A stretch of 64,000 bases of DNA. Origin: Hemicordylus capensis (Eukaryota > Chordata > Lepidosauria > Squamata > Cordylidae). The stretch covers positions 10,504,501 to 10,568,500 of the forward strand of contig NC_069669.1 in the NCBI RefSeq assembly GCF_027244095.1, written 5' to 3'. The translations under genes were made by a program, and so were the position numbers. The notes beneath the pieces were generated by a model. It was not told the origin of the DNA. It made no database searches and was given only the letters and a program-made list of their open reading frames with translations. Positions 1 to 9,600 of this stretch are shown in pieces. Position 1 is the first letter of the stretch. Each line of letters begins with the position of its first letter.

Positions 1-147
1 AGATAGACCAAGGGTCTGACTCAGTATATGGCAGCTTCCTATGTCCCTATAAGGCTGGGAAAGACTCCTGTCTGCAACCTTGGAGAAGCCGCTGCCAGTC
101 TGAGTAGACAATACTGAGCTAGATGGACCAAGGGTCTGACTCAGTCC
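1..147 (+). mobile_element. 3' pieces of two tRNA/5S-type SINEs
   Basis: Two partial tails lie head to tail. Both carry the family tail motif GACTCAGTATATGGCAGC or its start, and the second has the body motif CCGCTGCCAGTCTGAGTAGA. The same sequence recurs more than fifteen times in the window. The left piece is cut by the window edge. Confidence 0.8.
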
Positions 148-270
148 TGGTTCTCCAAGATTAAAATTTTTAAAATGGCCTTGAGTTCAACCTGAGGGTG
201 GGCAGAGAGGTTTGCTTACCATTCATATATACGCTTTCCTGAGGCAGGACACTTTTTTTTGCATACCCAG

Positions 271-324
271 GTTCCCAAGAAGAAAGTTGGCATTGATAAC
301 AAGGGCATGGAGCCTGACCCGTAG
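271..324 (+). CDS. SMIM22: SMIM22 (CASIMO1), last coding exon, partial gene
   Basis: SMIM22 encodes a very small single-pass membrane protein. Only the probable C-terminal coding exon lies in the window. It follows a strong acceptor (a run of T then GCATACCCAG at 252-270) and reads VPKKKVGIDNKGMEPDP then TAG at 322-324. From memory, human SMIM22 ends in a similar lysine-rich tail (KGVDNLALEP), so KVGIDNKGMEPDP aligns well at its end. An AATAAA follows at 733-738. The gene is tail-to-tail with ROGDI, as I recall it in human. The membrane segment and upstream exons would lie left of the window. The match is short, so the call rests on tail similarity, the splice site, the poly(A) signal and synteny together. 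Confidence 0.55.
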   Translation, partial: VPKKKVGIDNKGMEPDP

Positions 325-757
325 CCCTCCCCCAGGGCAGATGGCATCTCCCACTGGAAGGAAGGGTGTGTGCTCCCCTGGATTTCCTCTGCTGCCCCCA
401 AATGAATTACCAATTGGAGCTCGCCTGTCAAACTGTGAACCTTCGGAGATTAAACGCTCACCATTACGACAACCCTTCGCCCACCTTGTGCTTGCCTTGA
501 AGCCAGGGGCAAGCGCACCACCATTCCAGCCCTCAGAAATGTTTCCCATGGACTGCTGTCCTGCGTCCTGCTAGGCCTCCCTTGGGCATCCTCTGGGGCC
601 AAGATCACGGGCCAAGCACTGAGGGGGAAAGGAGGGGCACCACAAAGGCCCTTGTCTGAATGTCAGAAATGGCCTGCGTCACTGTGAATCCATCTCCTTG
701 CTTCTTACAAGGTAATTAAATACTTTATGTTGAATAAAGTCACCAGGTTGTGATAGG
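325..757 (+). other. SMIM22: Probable SMIM22 3' UTR
   Basis: Unique sequence without repeats runs from the stop codon to about 20 bases past the AATAAA. Several short reading frames cross it on both strands but none resembles a known protein. Confidence 0.45.
733..738 (+). terminator. SMIM22: Poly(A) signal, probable SMIM22 end
   Basis: A canonical AATAAA in the context TTGAATAAAGTC lies about 410 bases after the inferred SMIM22 stop codon. Cleavage would fall near 750-760, just before repeat-rich intergenic DNA begins. Confidence 0.5.
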
Positions 758-826
758 AAAGCAACAAGGGGAGCCTTTCTTTGAGCTGAGCTGTCAAATG
801 TTAAGTATACCTTCCCCAGTATATCT

Positions 827-1013
827 ACCATATTTACCTAAATAGGACACGACTCTGAATTCAAGACGATCTCCTTTAAAAAATGCAGGTTATACTGTAT
901 TTACCTGAGAGTAAGAGGAATTTGAATTTAAGACAACCCGCTGATTCCTGACATCAAATAGCTTGGTGGTGGTGGTGGGACTAGTCCTGGATTCAGGTAA
1001 ATACAGTACTACG
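827..1013. mobile_element. Short DNA transposon (MITE-like) with ATATTTACCT ends
   Basis: The left end (ACCATATTTACCTAAAT) and the reversed right end (GTACTGTATTTACCTGAAT) form imperfect terminal inverted repeats. Related ends occur near 22017 and 56515. No coding capacity is visible. The exact ends and target duplication are unclear. Confidence 0.55.
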
Positions 1014-1052
1014 TTATAGGGAACGTGGGAGAAGGGAGGAGTGCTGATCTTA

Positions 1053-1303
1053 TCTATTTTATTCAATTTCTATACCACCCTTCCAGAAATGGCTCAGGGC
1101 GGCTTACACAGAGAAATAATAAACAAATAAGATGGCTCCCTAGCCCCAAAGGGCTCACAATCTAAAAAGAAACATAAGACAAGACACCAGCAACAGTCCC
1201 TGGAGGGATGCTGTGCTGGGGACGGATAGGGCTAGTTACTCTCCCCCCTGCTAAATAAAGAGGATCACATTAAAAGCTGCCTCTTTGCCAAGTTAGCAGG
1301 GGT
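1053..1303 (-). mobile_element. Short retroelement with LINE-like tail (module B)
   Basis: In minus orientation it starts with the hairpin CCCCTGCTAA...TTAGCAGGGG, continues with the block GAGCCCTTTGGGG, and ends in a CR1-like tail ('ccgccctgagcc', then an AATAAATA-rich end). The same unit recurs at 2336, 6182, 13911, 15108, 31470, 33972 and 49665. Confidence 0.7.
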
Positions 1304-1304
1304 A

Positions 1305-1622
1305 TCTGTGGGATCTTGTGGTAGCAAGCATGAATGGTCCCCTTTGCTAAACAGGGTCCACCTTGGTTTGCATTTGGATGGGAGACTACATGCATGAGCA
1401 GTGTCAGATATTCCCCTTAGGGGATGGGGCTACCCTGGGAAGAGCACCTGCCTGCTTGCATGCAGAAGGTCCCAAGTTCCCTCCCTGGCAGCATCTCCAA
1501 GATAGGGCTGAGAGAGATTCCTGCCTGCAACCTTGGAAAAGCCGCTGCCAGTCTGGGTAGACAATAGTGAGTTAGCTGGACCAATGGTCTGACTCAGTAG
1601 AAGGTAGCTTCCTATGTACATA
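1305..1622 (+). mobile_element. 5S-headed tRNA-type SINE, near full length
   Basis: The copy begins with a 5S rRNA-like block (GCTAAACAGGGTCCACC and GGATGGGAGACTAC). A tRNA-like block (GCATGCAGAAGGTCCCAAG), the body CCGCTGCCAGTCTGGGTAGA and the tail GACTCAGTAGAAGGTAGCTT follow. It is one of about a dozen copies with the same head. Confidence 0.8.
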
Positions 1623-1625
1623 CAG

Positions 1626-1955
1626 TAGGCTGATGTGTATCTAACTGATGTGACATCCCAGACTGTTACACTTGCAGAGGATTTTTGTCATGGGGCAGAG
1701 GGGCAATTTTCAGCAGTTCCTCCCTCTGCAGCTGCCTGTGCCCCCCCAAAATAGGCCCGAGGGCCCCACAACTCTCAGCAAAATACCTGTGCTTGACACT
1801 GGCTGCAGAGAGAAGTGGGGATGACCAAAAACTACCCGCTTCCTCTTGCACACTAAAAGAATGCTACCCTGCCACTATGAAGTTGATCTGGATGTTGGTC
1901 ACTTGGTTTCTATTCCACCTTTCTTCCGTCATGAAACTCACAATAGTGTACACAG

Positions 1956-1957
<2 letters not shown>
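1626..1957. other. Intergenic stretch without recognised content
   Basis: No exon, known repeat or RNA gene was recognised here. Short frames of about 60-110 codons cross it on both strands without family resemblance. Confidence 0.4.

Positions 1958-1991
<34 letters not shown>
1958..1991 (+). repeat. (TG)n microsatellite
   Basis: An uninterrupted run of about 17 TG units lies at the left edge of the nested transposon block. Confidence 0.95.
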
Positions 1992-1995
<4 letters not shown>

Positions 1996-2147
1996 AGGCA
2001 ATCAGCCAGGATCGGCTTAGGTAAGTTCACACAATCACAAGGATCCTGGTTAAATCAGGATTGGTGTGCCCAGCAGAGCTGATGGTTTGAACCCAGGATT
2101 TCAGGGCAATCTTGGTTAAACTACCTTTAACCTGGATATATAGGGCC

Positions 2148-2301
2148 CATTCACATGCAGACACAGAAGTACACTTCTTTGAAGGGCCTGTATCCGGGTT
2201 CATATAAAAGTAGAGCCAGGTACAGTCATTCACATTAAACACACATACAAATGCACAGCCATCTGCACACTGGTACAGCATAACGTCTGAATCGGGCTTT
2301 A
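2148..2301. mobile_element. Nested MITE-like element, same family as 38408-38609
   Basis: The ends GGGCCCATTCACATGC and (reversed) GCCCGATTCAGACGTTATGC are imperfect inverted repeats. They match the ends of the element at 38408. It lies inside the larger inverted-repeat element. Confidence 0.5.
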
Positions 2302-2335
2302 ACCAGAACTGAATCCTGGCTGAACTGCATCAGAG

Positions 2336-2566
2336 AGACACCTTTTTAAAGTGGCAATTCTTATATTTAGCAGGGGGAGAGCAACTAGCCCTATCCATCT
2401 CCAGAACAGCATCACTCCAGTGGCTGTTGCTGGTATCTGCCTTATGTTTCTTTTTAGATTGTGAGCCTTTTGGGGACAGGGAGCCATTTCATTTATGTGT
2501 TATTTTTCTCTGTGAACCACTCTGAGAACTTGTGTTGAAGCGCGGGATATAAATATTTGTCGTAGT
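2336..2566 (+). mobile_element. Short retroelement with LINE-like tail (module B)
   Basis: A plus-strand copy with the hairpin second arm TTAGCAGGGGG, the block TTGTGAGCCTTTTGGGGACA and a terminal GGATATAAATATTTGTCG. The extreme 5' hairpin arm is missing. It is inserted into the older DNA transposon remnant. Confidence 0.7.
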
Positions 2567-2954
2567 TGCAGTAAACAGGATAACCAGGATTTAGTCTTGG
2601 TAACCGATCCAGATTAAATGCTGGTTGACCAGAGTAGGTTGACCAGGATTGCCCTGTGATTCTGGGTTTACACAGATGGGTTCACTCAATCGGCTCCACT
2701 AGACTCACTAATCCTGAATAACCTTGCAATTGTGTGAACTTAGCCTGGACTGGCTTCACTCCAGCAACCCTGGCTCAGTTTGAAGCAGAGCTGGCTGTAA
2801 CACCTTCCAGGCAGAGCCAGCCTGTGTCACCGGCACTGGGACTTTTGGGCTTGTTTACCTCCTGCAATGAGGAGAGAGATTTCCTCCGTCACGCACGCAG
2901 CTGACGAGAAGGTTGCCAAGGTATAGCACAAAGACTGACCACACCGCCACGCTC

Positions 2955-3655
2955 CAGTGTGTTCAAGAATCTTTTATTCACAATGACAGATTTGTTCCAA
3001 GGAATGATTCACACAAGTTTAGCAGCAACCAACCACGCGGTCACCTGGTGGCAGAGAGGTAAAGAGATAACTCAGTGGAAGATCTGGCACATAGGGTGCC
3101 TCTGGTGAAAAGCAGGTTTTCGCCTACCACCGGGGTGGGGAGGGGGATTTGTTCCCTAGGCCTCCCAGACTAAGTCGCAGAGGGAGAATGGTAGAGATAA
3201 ATAGTCACACCGGTGCCAGGAATGAAGGGACACGTGAAGCAGTTCCCAAATAAGTTACAAGGAATGGTTAGGGAAGGGGTGGTCCATCACAGAGCTGGTC
3301 CCTTTTGCCACCTGGGGATGGGAGCAGTCCCTCGGGGTGGTCATGATCCTGGACTCCTTCACAGTGTGGCTCACAACTGCGCCTGTCCCCCGCGAAGGGT
3401 GGGATCCAGTTAACCAGCTTTTCTAAGCCCCCCATCTCGACAGGCATGGAAAGAAATGTGTGTACTCTTAAAGTGCTAATAAATAAGGGCATTCTACACA
3501 CAAACACACAAACACACACACACGCCAACACTGGGCACAGGGCCCTAGCCAGCAGCCCCCGTGAGTGGTGGGCTCTGTCCGTGGCTCTCAAACAGCTTAT
3601 GCAATGATTTCCTCCCAGGAAGAGAGTGGCAGAGGGGCCAGGGTTCGAGTCACGA
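2955..3655 (-). other. ROGDI: ROGDI 3' UTR
   Basis: The sequence lies between the ROGDI stop codon (3656-3658) and the poly(A) signal at 2973-2978. It includes a short CA-rich run near 3500-3525. It holds no SINE insertions, unlike most non-exonic parts of the window. Confidence 0.7.
2973..2978 (-). terminator. ROGDI: ROGDI poly(A) signal
   Basis: A minus-strand AATAAA (plus strand TTTATT) lies about 680 bases past the ROGDI stop codon. It is the best candidate for the ROGDI 3' end, with cleavage near 2950-2960. Confidence 0.65.
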
Positions 3656-3697
3656 TCAGTACAGCCGGTAGTTCCAGTAGCCAGAAAAGACAGCAAT
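3656..3697 (-). CDS. ROGDI: ROGDI exon 11 (last coding)
   Basis: It encodes residues 275-287, [13 protein letters not shown], then TGA. The acceptor is TTTTCCAG. The human end (ISVFSSYWSYRPF, from memory) is clearly related, which identifies this 42-base exon despite its size. Confidence 0.93.
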   Translation of the reverse strand: MAVFSGYWNYRLY

Positions 3698-6651
3698 CTG
3701 GAAAAGACGACATGGGGAACGGTAAGCAGACACAGGGTCACGCCCAGGGAAGATGGAGTTGCTCACTCGGGATCGTGAACTCCAGATTGCTTTACAGGGC
3801 TAGAGAACCACACCTTCCTGGTCTTGGACCAGGTGCCCCTCTGCCAAATGTGGGATGTGTAAGATTAAGCCGTGAACCAGGAGACACCAGTCGGAATCCA
3901 TCATTCTTTGCTAGCCACCAGGGTTCCCTCGAAGGTGTGCGCACGCTCACAGGATTTGTGATCTCTGCTCAGCTGATTTTAGTTCTTGCTCAAGTTGGAT
4001 CAGGAAGGCCCCATCTATCTATATATTTAATTCTCTTAAACGCACCCGTTGCTAATCCCATGTGTGGCAGCTCTCGCGAGAGTTTGGAGAGCTGCCGGAC
4101 AGCGACAGGGACGGGCGGGGAGAAGAAAATGGGGGCAGCCAGCCGGTGGGCCCAGGAGGAGTTGACGACAAATAAATAAATAACAAAATAAAACAATCTT
4201 CGGCAGTCCTTGAGCCGATGGCTCCGGCAAGCACATAAACTCAAGGTCAACGGCCTCCCCGAGGTTCAAAGCACGGAATTATCCCTTTGCCGGCCTCACC
4301 TTGTCCTTCAGCTGCTGGCAGAGCTGCAGGGATACCGTGAAGAAAACGAGGGCATCGTTGAGCCAGGGAACGACACACTCCACCTTGTGGACGTGGCTGA
4401 CTTCATACCTTTGGTTGCCGTACTCGCTGGAGGGAGAAGCGGTGGGGGGGGGAGAAGAGTCATTGGGGCTGCTTGCGGGCGAGACGCCTCTCCCGGCTGC
4501 CAATATAAACTGCCCCCACCTCCGTCAGCTCCAGCCTGCAGTGATGGTACTTACAACATGGCTCCTGGGTTGTGCAGAATGGACCCTCCAGCAGGCCTGA
4601 AGTTCTGGAAAAGAACGAAACACACAATACGATGGCACTTGGGCTCTCAAAACAAGGGAACGGTTGCTTCTACATGCCACACTCAGGAGCTCTTAAGAGT
4701 CCAGGCACAAACAATTCATGCAGAACAAGCCTGACTATGCAGTCTTGCTTAGGAACAGAAGATGGACCTTGCCCAGGGAGAGCACAGAACATAGGAAGCT
4801 GGCTTCTACAGAGTCCAACCACTGGTCCATCTAGCTCAGTATCGTCTACCCAGACTGGCAGCGGCTTCTCCCAGGTTGCAGGCAGGAGTCTCTCTCAGCC
4901 TGATCTTGGAGATGCTCCCAGGGAGGGAACTTGGGACCTAGATGCTCTTCCCAGAGTGGTGGCTCCACCCCCTAAGGGGAAGATCTCCCAGTGCTCACAC
5001 ATCAAGTCTCCCATTCAAATGCAAACCAGGGACAATTCATGCTTGCTACCATCAAGGCCGGCACTGCGTCACCCACACCCACGTGAGTCTGGGAAGCGCA
5101 CAAGGAGGGTACAGCTGTGAGAGACGTTCCCAGGATCCAGTAATCCAAGAGAGACTCCTCCTGCACACAGAGGTGCCACTTTTGTCTTATTGTGGCTAAC
5201 AGCCCACATTAGATGCCTCCTCCTTGGATGGAGGGCGGGGGGAAATCCCTGGATGATGATTGTTCAAAGATTTTAATTAGGGATGCTTGTAAAAACGGTC
5301 TAAGATCCCATGCGCTTCCCTTAGCGGCTTCTGTGGAGTAAATCATAGCTTAGCTATCTAATTGGAACACCGTACTTCAGTGCTCTTCATTGTAAGGCCC
5401 AGGGGCCAGTGACGGACCCATCAAGCCTAAGTGTGGCCCCCTGACTGGGCCTGTGTGACGCTTTGGCCAAAGCGAAGTACTCTGGAGGGGACCATTCCCA
5501 TCATGCAGTGCTGTGCCTTGCCCAGTGCTCTGTGTGTGCGCGTGCGCTCCTTTAAGGGAAGCGGAGCCCTTCTGAGCCCCTGCACCAACACCTTGGAAGG
5601 CCTGCACAAAGTGCTGGGAAGTGTCGCCCTTCCCAGGGCTTTCCTTCTCGAGCTCTGAAGAGAGGCCTCCATCTCTCCTGAAGGGCCCTCTCAGCACTGA
5701 GAAAAGCACAGTCCTGTGCGGAGGTCAGCACAGGGGGAGATGATTCATCCTGTTGAGGGTTTTGTTTTGCCAAAGTGGTCCCCGCTTGAAAAACAGTGAA
5801 GAACACTGGTGCGCTTACTGGCCGCATATTTTTCAGTCCAATTGCGGCGTTCTCTTATCGTCTGGGTCAGCATTTCTTGACCCACCCACCCCCAAAGCAC
5901 AAGTTACAAAGCTGCCGAAGTCTAATCGGAGCTTGTGCAATAGTCTTTCACAACACCAGCGACCTCCTCAAATTGTTGATGGTAAATGCAAGAAAAACAC
6001 CCTGCCGAGTCTCTTCCAAAGTTCACCCACACCTTATCTTGGGCCAAAACGACTCCCACTGAAAGATCCCTTTGTGCTTCCAGAGTGAAGCACCATCACA
6101 TTCAAAGTACAAGCAGTCCTGTCAGATCCACCCCTGTTCTTGAATCCTCTGCTGCACCCAGAACAGGGAACAGTCGGTACTGATCTTATTTTTATTTATT
6201 TATTTATGTATTCCATTTCTATACCACCCTTCCAAAAATGGCTCAGGGCGGCTTACGAAGAGAAATAATACATAAATAAGGTGGCTCCCTGTCCCCAAAG
6301 GGCTCACAATCTTAAAAAACCCCATAAGATAGACGCCAGCAACAGTCACTGGAGGGGTCCTGTGCTAGGGGTGGAGAGGGCCAGTTACTCTCCCCTTGCT
6401 AAATAAAGAGAATCGCCATGTTAAAAAGGTGCCTCTTTGCCAAGTTAGCAGGGGCTGATCTTCCTGCCCCAATGGCGAGGGGGGTTCTCTTTGGGCAGGC
6501 GAGAGGGGCTCTGCCCTGGGCGTGAACTGGGGTTACCTTTGTAGAGCTGGGCTGCAGCAAGTGCAGTTGGTAGACTGTCAAGCAGAGCTTATTCAAGTTG
6601 ATGTAAAAGTTCACCAGGGTATCTGCAGGCAGAGCAGGAGTGAACATTTTC

Positions 6652-6691
<40 letters not shown>

Positions 6692-9600
6692 AAAACGTCA
6701 CTGAGGGTGTCAAGATATCCCACTACTGTACTCCAAACTCCCCATATCCTCCTCTCAAAGCCACCAATGTTATGCGTCGTACAGCTGATGAACAGCGGAA
6801 AAGATTTATGGGATGGGATTCAGTTTCCCCATGAGCAGTTTTGCCTGAACTGATTCACAGCAGCTCACTGGGGGCTTCAGGCAGGAGGTTTCCACCAGCC
6901 CTACCAGGAGATGCCAGGAATTGAACCTGGGCTCTTCTGTGGGCAAAGCAGGCACACATTTGATAACTGGCGTGGAACTTGAGGTTGCAATCATTGAATG
7001 CCCCTTAGTGGCTTCTAGTCCTGCCTTTCTGCCTCCTAGAAGTCCAGTGTGCTCTCCAATATTCTGAAGTTTTCATCTTTTTTTAAAAGTTTCTAGTCCT
7101 CATGACTATGAAGAAAAGGTTGGATTTTTTTTTTAAGTACCCTGAAAGCTCAGAAGCTGAAGAAAGCTTAATGTAGGACCAGCTGTTCAGAGGAATATAG
7201 ACTAAGCCAAGGTGGGGTGGGGGGCTATACCTCCAGTCACATCCCTCCCCTTGTCCAATACACATCTCTCCTGTCTTGGATAGCCTTGCTAACATTTTAA
7301 GTTCTATGCAATTCAGAGATTAGAAGCAAACTAATGTGGACATACCAAAAACCAGTGTTATTCCAAGAGCAGAGCGGAGATTTCCTTTGGCACAAAATAC
7401 AAGTAGCTTGGGGCGAGAGGCAGACTGAACCCTCTCATCCCCAAGGTGTCAACACAGGCAGCATTCAGTTACCGTGAGGCCGCTGGAGGCGATTTCTGGA
7501 AGGGTCAGGGTAGCTGGGGTGGTGAGTCGATTCTGAGCCCTCGTCAGCTGCAGCATCACGGCGTCCATGAGCTGACACGGAGAGAAGACACACACTGTTT
7601 TGTTGGGCAGATGAGCCCAGCATCCCAGATGAAAGAGGCTACTCAAAAGGCATTCAGAGGTTAAGAACCCTAAAGAGCATCCTCTCCTCCCCCCGCCCCG
7701 CTGCCTATGAACCGGCCGAACCACTGGTCTTTCGAACCGGTCTGGAGGCCCTTAAAAAGGGCCTTCGAACAGGTTCGTGCACATCCCTAACTGGCAGCAG
7801 GGCCAAACAGAAAATGCTCCTCTTAGGGGCTGCAGACACAAGCCAAGTTTTGCTGTGGGTCCCTTTTCAGTAACAAGATGGCTCTGCCCCACAGCAGTTC
7901 CAAAAGCGATCATTCCCAAGGCAACTGGAGAAACTGAGGCGTTCATCGGCTCACCTTGAGGACCTCGCAGCCAGTCTTGAACTGGTAATTGGCCCCTCTG
8001 TTGGTCAGCAGGTAGAGTGCCTGGTTAACATGGTTCCTTGCATCCTGGATCTGCAAAAGCACGAAGGGCAGCCTCTTAGGACAGCTTGGCTGGAAGTCAG
8101 GCAGGCCTGAAAACAGGTCCAGAATCCTGAACTAGAAAGCCCTATTTCCTGAAGATCTTCAGAGGCCCTGGCCAAGTTGAGGTGAAGTGGGTGGCTACAA
8201 GGGAGCGGGCTTTTTGGTGGTGGCACCTCGTCTATGGAATAGCCTCTCCACGGAGGCTCACCTGCTGTCGTGCTTTTAGATGCCAGGTGAAGGTATTTCT
8301 GCTCACTCAAGCCTTTTAAAATTGATTTTTTTAAAAGTTCTGAAATGTTTTGTATTTTCTGCTTTCTCTTGTAATTTGTTTGTCTTATTTTATGTGTTTA
8401 TACCGATGTTTTTTTACTGTTGTCTTGTTGAGTGCCGACCAGAGAACAATTTGTTATGGGGCAGCTAACAAAGTTTATTGTTTTTATTATTATTTTCTAC
8501 TTCAGAGTTTAAACCTCGCAAGTTCCTCCTAGATCTAATATGCACGGCTTTCCAGAAAGAATTAAAAAAAAAAAAAATGCAGGCTTTCCCCCAGAAAAAT
8601 GCAGATTTTGCTCTAGTTCACTGTTGCCAGGTATTGAGGAAGGCAAATCCACAAAAACTTTAGGAATGGATACAGAGCTGGGATTGAATCCCAGGTCCAT
8701 ACCCTCTTTCTCCTGCAGCTAAACTTCAACAAATGATTCCCACATGTCCTCAAGTTTCCCCCGCTATAATCAGAACCAAAGGTGAGCCCTTTAGACCAAT
8801 ATTCCTTTCTGTAAGCCCCTAGAATTCCCAACCAACTCCACTTCCTCATTTGTTATATCAACAACAAACTCAGAAGTGTTATTTTTTGCTTGGTACTCAT
8901 GAGGAAGCAACGGCAAGGTTTTTTTTAAAGAACACAACCTAAAACGACATCCATTAAGCAGCTACCGTGCCCTTCTGTTCCTGCTAACAGAGATACTGGA
9001 AGGGGCCACATTAAAGCTTCTTCCTGGATCTCTCTTGCTTTCCTGCTGCTCCTCCTGCCCGCTAACGGATCGGGTCTTCTGGCTCCTCTCCGTGGTGGGG
9101 CAACTCGTGACACAAGGGCTCTCTGCTTAAACCGCTGCAAAGAAGCAACGCTGTCCAGCTCCCCTTTCGGGGAGGGGGGGACACAGTCTCAATACCTGTT
9201 GCAGTTTCCATTGCTTGTCGTCCCGGAATGCAAAGTGCAGGAGCTGGTTACTCCTATGGATTTTCAAGTTGATATCCTGAGAGGAGGGGAAGAGAATTGG
9301 AAAGGGTGAGGGGACAGGGCATATTCACGTCAAAGCACAACCTTCTTGCCAACATTTTATCTATTTATTTGTTGGATTGTTTATATCTATGTGAACGGAG
9401 AGGAGAGTTAGTCTTGTGGTAGCAAGCCTGACTTGTCCTCTTAGCTAAGCAGGGTCCACCCTGGTTGCATATGAATGGGAGACTTGATGTATGAGCACTG
9501 TAAGAGATTCCCCTCAGGGGATGGAGCCGCTCTGGGAAGAGCATCTGGGTTCCAAATTCCCTCCCTGGCAGCATCTCCAAGACAGGGCTGAGAGAGACTC

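Larger units (their letters stand above)
2010..2752. mobile_element. DNA transposon remnant with nested insertions
   Basis: The left end (GGCTTAGGTAAGTTCACACA) and the reversed right end (AGGCTAAGTTCACACAATTG) are inverted repeats, followed inward by matching CAGGATT-containing blocks. Between them sit a second MITE-like element (2148-2301) and a module-B retroelement (2336-2566). The outer element is therefore the oldest of the three. Confidence 0.6.

Noticed and set aside
212-574. 120-codon plus-strand frame and overlapping minus-strand frames near the left edge
   Set aside because: The frame that matches SMIM22's tail is a different one, starting at an acceptor at 271. The longer frames have no family resemblance.
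3565-4179. 204-codon plus-strand frame over the ROGDI 3' end
   Set aside because: It is antisense to ROGDI exon 11 and part of its 3' UTR and shows no resemblance to a known protein. It has no poly(A) or splice support.
9418-9490. Possible 5S rRNA gene fragment or pseudogene
   Set aside because: The same 5S-like block is found at the same place in about a dozen SINE copies, so it is part of the SINE and not a separate 5S locus.
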